14,364 nucleotides of DNA from Saccoglossus kowalevskii (GCF_000003605.2 NW_003129858.1:206237-220600); one strand, 5' to 3'; positions 1 through 8,700 are shown, numbered from the stretch's first letter. Numbers and translations: made by a program. The notes: generated by a model from the letters alone, not told the origin.

Positions 1-811
1 GTACTCAGGGCTAACTACAGAATTGCAGCAGTAATCCGAATTGCTCATTTTTAGCATAACTGATCTTAATTTTTAGCGAATATTTTGTCAATGTGGACAA
101 AAATGCCCTTTGCGACTTCTTCTTGAAAGACCAGTTCAATTGCTTTGATACTCGGTAATAATATTAATTATCTTTATTGCGTTCGTATCGCGATTTGGAT
201 TTTAAATGAAATGCAACATAGATGTGAAGAAAGACAAACAAATAAAGTGAGAATAAAAAAAAACAAGAAAATAAAAAAAATTACATGCAAATTAAAGTAG
301 AAAAAAAAATATATAATGGTAAAATAAATTGGCCCTTATCTTGAGATAGCTGACTATATAGTTGTTTTCAGTTTTTCTTCTCTTGTTTTGAAACAGTTCT
401 CTTTGTATTTTTGCTATTTGTATTATTTATTTTTTTCATCTTTATTATTTAAAACATGTTTTAGTCTTTTTTTTATTTTTTGCTGAATGTGAGGGTGATA
501 ACGGCTGATAACATTTGTTTCTTTCTCTCGCGTAAAGTCACTTGTTAACAGAAAATGTCCTTCGTCCTCTATGGCGTTCTATGGCGTTTTCTTCAGATAT
601 ATCTGTGCTGTTATATCTCCTATATCTAGGTATGTAGGTATACCTATTCCATATTTGTTCATTTCATGGTGATATCCTCTATTTTTATCAAATATTTTTG
701 TCATTTTTATATATTTGTGGATGTATGTAGATGTGTACCTGTTCCACCAGTATGCAAATTTGAATGTGATAATGAGCACACCTGATAAGGTTTCAGTGGG
801 AATCTGTGCAT
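1..811. other. AT-rich non-coding stretch
   Basis: I see no gene here. A-rich runs (about 240-315) and T-rich runs (about 365-480) dominate. A 12-bp perfect palindrome TAGGTATACCTA lies at 635-646. The open frames are short, AT-driven and show no recognisable domain. Confidence 0.6.
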
Positions 812-867
812 GTTACTAATTAGTAACACCGTGGAGGTAGAAAAGCTTTTCTACCTCCATGGTAACA
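812..867. repeat. Two adjacent perfect palindromes
   Basis: GTTACTAATTAGTAAC (812-827) is a perfect 16-bp palindrome. Four bases later a 28-bp perfect palindrome runs 832-859: TGGAGGTAGAAAAG is followed at once by its reverse complement. Beyond one mismatch the arms extend by ACC on the left and GGT on the right. There is no loop between the arms, so the sequence could form a cruciform. It abuts the target-site repeat of the hAT-like element that follows. Confidence 0.8.
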
Positions 868-876
868 CTACCCACT

Positions 877-1095
877 CAGAGGCGGCACGAAATTGTGTGT
901 GGGCGCGAGATCTGCTCACCAACCTTGCGCCGATTTTTTAAATATAGACCCTCTGAAACGCTATTTCCTGCATTCTTAAGGCGCAAATTTTGCTGACACG
1001 AAGGGTTTCAGCTTGGATTTGGAGGGGCGACGCCCCCAACATTTGTTTCAAGGGCACGACCTTCCCCTTTGCCTCCCCCCGTGCCGCCGCCACTG
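877..1095. mobile_element. hAT-like MITE (219 bp)
   Basis: The left end reads CAGAGGCGGCACG (877-889). The right end reads CGTGCCGCCGCCACTG (1080-1095), whose reverse complement begins CAGTGGCGG. Both match the CAG(A/T)GGCGG style of hAT termini. CTACCCACT (868-876) precedes the element and CTACCCCACT (1096-1105) follows it, which fits a target-site duplication with one extra C. The interior has no ORF, is GC-richer than its flanks, and holds a small GGGGCG-A-CGCCCC hairpin at 1024-1036. It is non-autonomous. The exact 8-bp duplication expected for hAT is blurred by the indel. Confidence 0.75.
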
Positions 1096-1105
1096 CTACC
1101 CCACT

Positions 1106-1518
1106 GCCCTAAATGAAATGCCATTCTTTTTTGACAAAAACCATGAATAACATGTCAATTGGCCTATTTTTGTTACTTTCGGGTTCCGTCCACACGTCCC
1201 TCAATCGTTATTTCTTGGACACATATGTACCTCTGACCAGGCCGAGGTAGAATGTGACACCTGACCGAGGCCCGAACAAGTTATGAACCGTCCTCGTCTT
1301 ACGGGAGGCATATAACAACGATTTGATAAGAACGAGGCTATTAGAAATCAAACATTTGAAATCATGATGGGTGTGATCGGTGCAAACTTTGTTCACGTTG
1401 TCTTATTTGTACACTTTTTCTTGAATGTTGCAACATAAATCCCCTATAACATTTTGCATGCATTTTCTCTCTCTATGTCTAACCCAGCTCTACTTATCTA
1501 TAGAAGGACTGCGGTCTA
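1106..1518. other. Non-coding stretch
   Basis: I see no gene, repeat or RNA structure that I can support. The open frame on the minus strand at 1208-1396 has no recognisable domain. Confidence 0.5.
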
Positions 1519-1547
1519 CCATAGACCCTCTAAAAGAGGGTCTATGG
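1519..1547. repeat. Perfect hairpin, 13-bp arms
   Basis: CCATAGACCCTCT, an AAA loop, then AGAGGGTCTATGG form a perfect inverted repeat. The arm starts CCATxGA like the hairpins at 832-859 and 2672-2699. CCATAGACCTT at 2394-2404 may be an unpaired relative. Confidence 0.8.
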
Positions 1548-2015
1548 GTCTAGCTAGCATTTTTGTCTGCCGAACGCCGTCTAGCATTTTCGGAATGAAC
1601 ACCCTTTTGTCAATTGGCTAAAACATACAAATTACTTAGCCAAAACACACACCCCACTTGATTTGATCAAAGAAATTGGAAAATGTTTAATGTCTTTGAT
1701 TTGATTATAACATAGGCGTACTAGTACGTCCATAATTATAATATATTGTTTTCCCATCAAAGTCTGTTTTACCATGTGTAGGGGCATCCAAATGTGTAAG
1801 GCTATTAGAAACCAAAAAAATAAAAGAAAGGGATAGCTATAATTGGATAAATTCGGCATATGAAAACACCAAAATCAATGATTTTTTTCAGTGGCTGTGT
1901 GACCTTGTGTCTGACACATTCATATGCAAATGACTAATCTGTGAAACAAACAGGGGCGGAGACAAACCACTCGAATGTTTGGAAACACTCATTAGTGGCG
2001 TTCACGTTAGAGATC
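1548..2015. other. Non-coding stretch
   Basis: I see no gene. One copy of the palindrome TACTAGTA occurs at 1719-1726, extended to GTACTAGTAC. The rest is ordinary AT-rich sequence. Confidence 0.5.
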
Positions 2016-2101
2016 TCGGCACGTGCTGAGACTCGGGACCGAGTCGGCACGTGCCGAAAATTGTGTGTGAACGGTCGGGACCGAGTCGGCACGTGTGTCA
2101 G
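2016..2101. repeat. CACGTG-bearing direct repeats
   Basis: A 21-bp unit beginning TCGGGACCGAGTC and ending GGCACGTG occurs exactly twice, at 2033-2053 and 2075-2095. A partial third copy, TCGGCACGTGC, starts at 2016. Each copy carries the palindromic E-box CACGTG (2020-2025, 2048-2053, 2090-2095). TCGGCACGTGCCGA around the middle box is a perfect 14-bp palindrome. The cluster is far GC-richer than its surroundings. It could be a bHLH-binding cluster or the subterminal repeat of an unrecognised mobile element. No gene starts nearby. Confidence 0.7.
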
Positions 2102-2671
2102 ATAGCTACTGATAACACATCCTAACATTGCTTTGTCTTGAGTTTATCTTTGAAACTTATAGGCACACAGATTAAACCTGTATTGTTGATTTTGGAAAAC
2201 ACCACTGAGGCTGCCTTGCTTCCCTTCAGAAAATATACATTTTAACCAACTTACATGACATTCTATGTTATGTTGACTTTATCATATGAAAGTTTATAGT
2301 GCATTTCATCAATTAATAAATAAATGTGAAAATCGTTATTTTCAACACAAATAATAGTCTCGCTACCTTAATATGAGCCATGTTCAGGCTACACCATAGA
2401 CCTTAACATTTTACGGGCTAAGATTTAAGATTATCTCGTATGTTTGCATATCGGCTATACCGACTTACGTTCTCGTACGGTGTTAGCCACGCGCGGGTTT
2501 TAGGCGGCGCGCCAGCAACCCCCTCCCCCTTCAGCCCGCATAGAAAAAATATTGACAAACCCAGCCCACCGGAGCGCGCCCCCTTACCGAATTGCTGGAC
2601 CCGCCAATGTTACCACAGGCTAAGGAACACTCAAACTTTCTAAGAATATACAAATCTTCAGTCATTTTAAC
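2102..2671. other. Non-coding stretch with GC-rich island
   Basis: Most of this is AT-rich. About 2485-2605 is a GC-rich island containing the palindrome GGCGCGCC (2514-2521) and C-rich runs. An open frame crosses it (2440-2643), but its proline-rich translation follows the base composition and matches no family I know. The island may be a worn MITE, but I found no convincing terminal repeats or target-site duplication. Confidence 0.4.
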
Positions 2672-2699
2672 CATGGAAGGTCTGTTGATACCTTCCATG
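2672..2699. repeat. Hairpin, 10-bp arms
   Basis: CATGGAAGGT (2672-2681), an 8-base loop, then ACCTTCCATG (2690-2699). The arm starts ACCATGGA when the two preceding bases are included, like the hairpin at 832-859. Confidence 0.7.
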
Positions 2700-5268
2700 T
2701 TTTAACTATGACCACCCAGTACGGTAACCAGGAAAGTATACATGTTTATTCTACAGTTATAAAACAATAACAATGTAAATTCAGAAAGTGCAGATTGCAG
2801 AATAACAGGAAGTAGTACAGAGTATGTACGCATTCGCCCAAGTTTTCCTATCACTGGCTAACGTTTTTTGACCTCTTTGTTTGTGATAAGGAGCTGTACA
2901 CGATAACAACTTTTAGATAACAGGAGCACCTTGCCTCAAAAGAGGGAAGAAAGATCATAATTGGAGCCTGTACTAATTTGGTTTGTAGTTCCATACACTA
3001 TATTTTCCCGGACATGATTACATGGTTGTTGAATGGCTTTGATATCGATTAAACATATTAAGTAAACACTGACTTACGACTGTAATAACCAAAGTAAACC
3101 TGTTGTCTCTTCACTAAAACCGTGCTTACTATTTATTGCTATGCTGTATTTTGAGTTTGCTCGTAAAACATTTCCAAATTTGGGAAATATATCACCGAGT
3201 TGACTTGACTACGATGCAATGCACCACGGACGTCACAAACTCGACCTGAAGTACCTATAATTCTCATAAATATTACCCGCCCAACACTTTGTTTTAGATA
3301 TAAGCTAAAAAGTGTGCCTTGACAACAATCACGTTCTCTTCATCTTTATGAATATTTAGTAGTAGTAGTTGAATCCAACCAATCAACGAGCGCAACGATA
3401 TCAGATGAAAACATTCCAATGTTGTTCAATCAATTCAATCGTTTGAGTTTGAATTTTGGAATTGATTAATAAAGATGGAGGGTTTGGGTTTGTTGTGCTG
3501 AGACTACAGAATTTAGACAAAGAGAAATGATAGATCCACAAAATAAAAATAGTAATTTTGAAATCAGACTCAAAATTGACCAGAACTTAGGTTTTGTCTC
3601 GCAAATTTTCATCGCATGACATAGCATACTTTGGCAAAAACTAGGCTAAGTGCACCAATGAATACCTGTGCAGCATGCATTTTCAGAATCAGCACCTTCA
3701 AATTGACAAGAAAAAAAAGTATCTTCCAAATTTCCTCACTGGATGATCTCCCCATCTCTCGCGGGAGGTGTTTTACAGTTTTTTACTTTAAACTGAAATC
3801 GTGGCTAAACCCACCCGTTGTATAACATGTATTTTCGGAACCACCGCCCCAAAAATTGTAATAATAATCATATTACATAATAATAATAATAATAATTCGC
3901 ATTATTTTTATTTTTTCTATAAAGGTCAAATAGCGGTGTTGGCGTTGACAGTGTTCCTTTATGTGGACCTTCGTAGATTTTGTGGACAATGAATGCGTTT
4001 AAAAACTTGATATGCTCATGCAACTAAGCGATTGAATATTCAATAGGAAGCTGATATTTTAATGGAGCATAAATTCGAATTATCTCTATTCACTTTTTTT
4101 TGTATAATTACAGAACCATGTGAATATTTTGGGTTATTATTTAACCAAAAAAAAAAGAACTACGACCCAACTAATACGAGCACACTGATTGCAAATAGCC
4201 ATAATGGCCCGCAAAATAACTATTCGTACATACCCAAGGACGTCCCTCAAGCTACATTGTACTAATCAAAAATAAATGTCCGCACTAATTACTGTCCGGA
4301 ATGGGAAAAATAAATGTCCGAGCAAAACAAAAAATGTTCATGTGGTTGTTCTAGGAACACAGGATTTTTTTAGCAAGATTTTTATCCAGGTCACGAATTG
4401 GCGAAATTTAAGCCGTGGTCATTACCTACATTATACTTATGGGTGTGATTTGGGCTAATGCACAAGTGCGTTAATATTAACATATATCAAAATCTTTCCG
4501 ACTGTTTTTGTTTTAAAAATGATAGGTAACAGTCCAGAACAACGAAATATATATATTATTTCAGTGTACATGCAAGTAAGTCGCTCCCACATAGAGTAAT
4601 TGCAAAGCCGGTACGCGAGGGGGTGCGGATAGGAACGTCGCGTACGAATAGCTCCGATAGTGTATAGTAGTTGTATTGAGCGAACGTTAATCACAACCAA
4701 TGCTAAAATTCTAAAACATCAAGACCATTAAATGTTAGATAACACTAGGTAAGCATTTCAAAATAAACGAGAATGACTGTGACCTTGTCGGCGGCTAGTT
4801 ACGGTTTGATATCTTTTCAGTGTGTCCAAGGCCGGTAAAAATAGCAAACATTCTACCGGTTATTAGCAATATTTGTATTAATGAACGGAATACTGTAGTT
4901 ACAAAGAAGAAAGTCTATATGTAATGATATGATTCGTTTGACAACTTCACGTGAGACCTGATACAAACAAAACTGTGTGTTGTTGTTAGAAACAGTAGCA
5001 TGGTAATAACTTGGACCATTGTCCTGATGGTGTGGTTGTTACGGTCATAGTACTTAAGTACACTGGACAGTTGACCCTAGCAGCTAACACACAAATTCGA
5101 TTTCAATGACCTATAAATCTCAGGTTGGGCAGTTTTTACACTGCTTCAAATAAATCGTTGGCAAAATAACTAAAAAGGCTTCGTTTTTTCTGAATCTTAT
5201 TATAAATAAGCTACTGAACCCAGTAACAATCTAGCACCCAACCAATGCGATATTTGAAAAGCGTTTCT
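2700..5268. other. Long intergenic stretch without genes
   Basis: About 2.6 kb of AT-rich DNA with no supportable gene. It holds a (TAG)n run near 3358-3369, an (AAT)n microsatellite near 3878-3896, the inverted pair GTACGCG/CGCGTAC near 4611-4646, and the palindrome GTACTTAAGTAC (5050-5061). The open frames are short and the longest runs follow microsatellites. Confidence 0.6.
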
Positions 5269-5307
5269 GTCATATCTCAGACTAGTATTACTAGTCTGAG
5301 GTCATAT
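5269..5307. mobile_element. 25-bp palindrome with 7-bp direct repeats
   Basis: GTCATAT (5269-5275) and GTCATAT (5301-5307) flank a perfect palindrome at 5276-5300: CTCAGACTAGTA, a single T, then TACTAGTCTGAG. Direct repeats around a pure inverted repeat suggest two joined transposon ends with a target-site duplication, left by internal deletion or incomplete excision. The family is unknown. It lies about 270 bp upstream of the start codon of the SPEC3/Stum-like gene. Confidence 0.65.
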
Positions 5308-5368
5308 TAAGCGTTATTGGTGGGTGAATAGAACGTGGGCAACGAACCTTTATGTGTACGATCGTTGC

Positions 5369-5375
5369 TATAAAA
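5369..5375 (+). promoter_or_regulatory. TATA-like box
   Basis: TATAAAA lies 204 bp upstream of the start codon. If functional it would place transcription start near 5400, giving a 5' leader of about 180 bases with no splice needed. AT-rich DNA makes chance matches common, so this is a weak call. Confidence 0.35.
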
Positions 5376-5395
5376 CACGCCGTGTTTTGTCAGGT

Positions 5396-5409
5396 GTCGC
5401 CATGGGAAC
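5396..5409 (+). promoter_or_regulatory. RFX X-box motif
   Basis: GTCGCCATGGGAAC fits the nematode ciliary X-box consensus RTHNYYWTRRNRAC at all 14 positions. It differs at two positions from the ideal palindrome GTTGCCATGGCAAC. RFX factors bind this element to switch on cilium genes, usually within a few hundred bases of the start codon; here the distance is 170 bases. The downstream gene belongs to a family linked to ciliated and mechanosensory cells, so motif and gene agree. If the TATA box at 5369 is used, the motif would sit at the transcription start, which is unusual. Confidence 0.55.
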
Positions 5410-5578
5410 GAGATAATAAATTTACATGTGAATTGATGTTCAAGAGGAACAGTGAAAGCTGTATGTGTCGAAGCACGTATCGTTACGTTCCCGTCTTCTA
5501 GAATTAAGTATAGACACAACAAGACACAGTGGGCCACAGATCCGTCCAGCTAGAAACAACTAAACATTTTCTAGCAAA

Positions 5579-5705
5579 ATGGCAACAACTACGACCGTCG
5601 TTGTAACTGAAAAAGAACCCAATTGCTGCCGTGCTGCTATTCCCGCCCTTCACATCGGTGGTGCAGTCACAGCATGTATTTTTAATATTTTTATTCCCGG
5701 ATTCG
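5579..5705 (+). CDS. Exon 1 of SPEC3/Stum-like gene
   Basis: It encodes residues 1-42 plus the first base of codon 43. The donor is G|GTAAGT, a near-perfect match. It ends inside the NIFIPGFGT signature, so the intron splits the glycine codon. Confidence 0.85.
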
Positions 5706-8173
5706 GTAAGTAACTTGACTGATTCTGTGCGTTGCTATGCAGTGTATACTATACACTCACATCAAAAATACGCTGAGCAGTCATAAGCTTAAGCCTGGTC
5801 AGTATGTATTTAGGTCACTCTATGTGGCAGGTGTACCAACGTACAACTATATTATATTCGAATGGAAACTTTCGCAGTCGTCTCTGTTTGTCTCTCCATT
5901 TTGCCCCATGGTCGAGCACATTCCTGTAGTGTGATTCCAAAATTGACCCTTCCTGGTATTTCTTCATTTGTTTGTTTTACACTGACCACACACCGTGCCC
6001 GCAGTGCAACAGTCGGGTACAAGGGCAGACAAGCACGTAAAATGGAGGGGATATGGGACTACGAACCACATATTTCACACATCGCCACCTTTATTGTGTC
6101 TTTGGTATAAACAATCAACGATTTTGCTTCACGTCAAATCTGTGTTTGCAGCCATATTGTATTTTATCACATTATAATTCATGTCACGTGATACCACCCA
6201 CTAACGTAATTGTAAAATGTCCGTTCTATTCACACGTTTATGTAATGCCGTAATGTCAGAGACGTGAGCAAGATGACAGATACTTAGAGTAAAACAGCGT
6301 TAAAATGGCAATGTGCATACTTTCTTATTTGTGAGCATGTTTAAATAATTGTATTTGATACTGGCTCTTGATAAAAACATTAGTTAGATGAAATAATGAA
6401 AAATATATACTATCAGCACAACAAACCCGTTCCCTATAAATATTTATAACTTCACATTTCCAACTGAAACAAGAGGTTTCTGTTTGCTGATTGATTATTA
6501 TTAGAAAATTGTCAAATGCGCTCGTTGACTGGCTGACTGGATTAATATGTCATTGGAATTTAAAACGAATTTGTTGTGCCGATAGTATTATGTATTGGTC
6601 ATCGATTCACAGTCAATACTAACAAAAAAACTAGAGGAAGTTATTACAATGTTCATAACACTGTTTCTTAACATTGTTTCTTACTTTTCCAGGCACTGTC
6701 CTAGCTGGATTCTTTGTGTTTTGTTGTGGTAACCCTGGGCAACCTGTAGCAGGGAAAGTCGGAACATGTTGTTTAAATTTCTGGATTGGACTGTTACAAC
6801 TGGTTCTTTCACCCATCTTCTTTATTGGCTGGATCTGGAGCTGGATCTGGGCATGCGCATTCATTGCTATGTCAGGTAAATATACTTTAATAATAGTCTG
6901 AAACTTGTTCAAAGTGACATTACATCAATTTAGATAAATTCGACAGGTTGCTTCAATTCAACTTCAATTCTGCCATTATCTTCTGTAGGTCAATAGAAAA
7001 GCAATAGAAAATAGAAAAGTAATATTGCAAGCCTGTTAGAGCTAGTAGCAACAAGCTTAAAATATATGATAAACTATTGGATCAAAACAAGTACAATGTA
7101 CATGTAAATCTAATCCAACTTCGCTGGTATATGACGCCTAAAAAACTATAGTTACAACTCGATAAAAAGGGTAAAAAAATGAATTTGGTAAGTGTATAGA
7201 AAACTTGAACTACGAATCTCAGGACGATAAAAGCCGCCTTGAAACTGTAACACGCAAAATAGAACAGTGTTTTGAAATGCATAGTACAGAAATATTACAC
7301 GATGACAATGAACCATAAAAATAAGTTGCGTACCTAAAAAAATAAAAACCGAATTTGCATTTCAAATATCTCACCACAGAGTTGCTATGACAAAACTTAG
7401 AATAAATGCTCACGTGCTTCAAATTGAAGTGGCAGATATAATAATATAAATGCTGAAAATAGAATCCGCCCTGTGCTTTGTAACAAACGGGAAGTTGAGA
7501 ATGCAAAACATTTCCTTCTTAAGTGTCAACTATATAATAAGGAACATAATTACAAATATTAATTTCAGTAAAGTCAACTCCGAGTCCATGACGGAAGACG
7601 AATGTCTAGCAGATCTGCTTAAAAGTAAAAATAACCAAACAATCATTGAACTATCTAAATTCGTCAATACCTATTTCAGAATGAGACAAGACAAAATCAT
7701 TAAATACCAGCTGCCCCGACCATCCAGCACATAGAGAAATCAAATCGTTTTTTTTCACATTTTTGTTTATTTTGTTTTTATCTTTTCAGCGCTGTTTTTA
7801 TGTTGTTGTTACTTTATTGTTTTTTTCTCTACCAAGACCCCACATTGGGATGCGATTTTAATAAAAATATTATCATTATTTTACTTTGTTTGTTTTTTCG
7901 ACAACGCATCTGGTAATATTTGTTATCATACACAATTTTCGGTATTCCAATAACCTAAAATATATTCTTATGTTTCAGCCGATTACCATAACAACAAAAC
8001 AGAAACAACTGTTATCACAACGTCCGCAGCACCAGCACAACCGACAGTAGTGTACATCGAACACGATGCAAACGCAGGGGACGATGCCTCCTCCAGATCA
8101 GCAACAACCACCGCCAGCATACAGTGAAGAACAACAAGCCGTTCCAGGACAGGTTGACGAGAAGAAGGAATAA
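5579..8173 (+). CDS. SPEC3/Stum-family membrane protein, three exons
   Basis: This is a small membrane protein of the SPEC3/Stum family. Sea urchin SPEC3 is made in ciliated ectoderm, and fly Stum acts in mechanosensory neurons. The join 5579-5705, 6693-6875, 7979-8127 gives 152 residues with both introns in phase 1. The start ATG has A at -3 and G at +4, and an in-frame TAA lies at 5561. After a short Thr/Val/Glu head come C16 C17 and AIP (20-22). A first hydrophobic segment (about 24-54) holds the signature NIFIPGFGT (36-44), then FFVFCC. A second (about 66-102) holds CCLNFW and GWIWSWIW. The hydrophilic tail begins near 104. Human STUM shares the AIP, NxFxPGxGT, FW and GWI landmarks and the spacing of the two segments. 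The last exon is odd: the frame continuing from exon 2 stops at 8127, but a shifted frame stays open to 8173 and looks coding. Membership is firm; orthology to SPEC3 or to STUM is not settled. Confidence 0.85.
5706..6692 (+). other. Intron 1 (987 bp, phase 1)
   Basis: It runs from GTAAGT to a pyrimidine-rich TTACTTTTCCAG. Several open frames near 5737-6253 have no domain and include no ATG in splice-compatible context that I would trust. I see no repeat or RNA gene inside. Confidence 0.8.
6693..6875 (+). CDS. Exon 2 of SPEC3/Stum-like gene
   Basis: It encodes codons 43-103 plus one base, exactly 183 bases, so skipping it keeps frame but removes most of both membrane segments. It opens with GTVLAGFFVFCCG and closes with WACAFIAMS. 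The donor is G|GTAAAT. A 12-base near-duplication (CTGGATCTGGAG, CTGGATCTGGGC) encodes the repeated WIW in WIWSWIW. Confidence 0.85.
6876..7978 (+). other. Intron 2 (1103 bp, phase 1)
   Basis: It runs from GTAAAT to the acceptor TTCTTATGTTTCAG. Most of the intron from about 7180 to 7883 is the 3' end of a decayed LINE in the same orientation as the gene. Confidence 0.8.
7180..7883 (+). pseudogene. LINE ORF2 C-terminus and 3' UTR, decayed
   Basis: This looks like the last part of a non-LTR retrotransposon reverse-transcriptase ORF, read through four pieces. 7180-7311 reads ETVTRKIEQCFEMHSTEIL. 7336-7446 reads HRVAMTKLRINAHVLQIE, close to the family's L-T-K-L-R-x-S-x-H-x-L-x-I-E block. 7455-7556 reads LCNKREVENAKHFLLKCQLY, the zinc-knuckle region, with its first cysteine apparently lost. 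7558-7734 reads INFSKVNSES and ELSKFVNTYFRMRQ, the usual ending. Frame changes and stops separate the pieces. The 3' UTR is T-rich and ends with a CCCA-CAT-TGGG hairpin (7839-7849) and TTTTAATAAAAATATTATCATTATT. The clade (Jockey, CR1 or a relative) cannot be fixed without a search. The insertion is 5'-truncated, as LINE copies usually are. Confidence 0.65.
7979..8173 (+). CDS. Exon 3 of SPEC3/Stum-like gene, two readable frames
   Basis: Joined to exon 2, the direct frame gives ADYHNNKTETTVITTSAAP and on to PTVVYIEHD, then stops at TGA 8125-8127. A second frame is open from 8051 to TAA 8171-8173 and reads TMPPPDQQQPPPAYSEEQQ and ends VDEKKE. The GC-rich, exon-like composition continues to 8173 and drops right after it, so the second frame probably encodes the true tail. 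One extra base near 8051-8053 in this copy would explain the switch and give about 167 residues. Alternatively an acceptor at CCTCCTCCAG|AT (exon start 8097) enters the second frame in phase and gives 128 residues. PPAY is a PPxY motif, which binds WW domains such as those of Nedd4-type ubiquitin ligases. Confidence 0.75.
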
Positions 8174-8358
8174 TGCTACTGTCGTCGATATATTTGTGAA
8201 AATCTGCAAATTACTCTCTGGACTTTAGAGAAAAAATAATGGATTTTCATTATCCAGTACAATTATTATGAAACTGCTGCAGCCATCTTGTTAATTTTCA
8301 TTGTAAGAATACATAATACCATATTATTGAGCTTTTAAAAAATGACATATTAAAGATA
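8174..8358 (+). other. 3' UTR of SPEC3/Stum-like gene
   Basis: AT-rich sequence after the last stop with no ORF. A candidate poly(A) signal ATTAAA lies at 8349-8354, ten bases before the left end of the inverted-repeat element at 8359. I found no earlier AATAAA between the stop and this site. Confidence 0.5.
8349..8354 (+). terminator. Candidate poly(A) signal ATTAAA
   Basis: This is the commonest variant of AATAAA. It stands about 180 bases after the last stop codon. Cleavage 10-30 bases downstream would fall inside the left arm of the inverted-repeat element. Confidence 0.4.
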
Positions 8359-8700
8359 CAATAAGGACGAACTCATTTATTTTCAGTACACACAAAAACT
8401 GTTGTTTGATAGTCGACACTGTAGACAAATCTTATTATGATTTATCATAAACTAAAAATGTTGCGGTTACAGGACACACAACAGTATTTGTAGAATTTAA
8501 AATCCAAACCACTAATGCTCATGTGCAGTCCTTGCTATTGTTTGTGCCAAAACAACCAGTGCGCATTTACATTAGAGGATTGCATCGTCTCATCGAACAA
8601 ACACGCTTTGTGTGCCACAGGAACTTAACAGCGTTTGCAGTTTATGATAAATCACAATACAGTATCCAACAACGATATTAAAAAATACACGTCCTTATTG
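8359..8700. mobile_element. MITE-like imperfect inverted-repeat element (342 bp)
   Basis: The ends are CAATAAGGACG (8359-8369) and CGTCCTTATTG (8690-8700). A second perfect block, GATTTATCATAAACT (8439-8453), pairs with its reverse complement at 8639-8653. Between them the arms also share GTTGTTTGATA against GTTGTTGGATA, with about 18 bases missing from the right arm. No ORF lies inside. Flanks do not show a clear target-site duplication. It is probably an old foldback or MITE that landed next to the 3' end of the gene. Confidence 0.65.

Noticed and set aside
2440-2643. Proline-rich plus-strand frame
   Set aside because: It merely crosses a GC-rich island and has no recognisable family.
3801-3992. 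Frame with an Asn run
   Set aside because: The run is the (AAT)n microsatellite translated.
5402-5416. Upstream ATG in the X-box (ATG GGA ACG AGA TAA)
   Set aside because: A five-codon frame; it matters only if transcription starts before 5402, which is unknown.
6631-6912. Minus-strand 93-residue frame
   Set aside because: It is antisense of exon 2; the sense reading matches SPEC3/Stum signatures and has splice sites.
8015-8209. Minus-strand 64-residue frame
   Set aside because: Antisense of exon 3, with composition set by the codons of the true strand.
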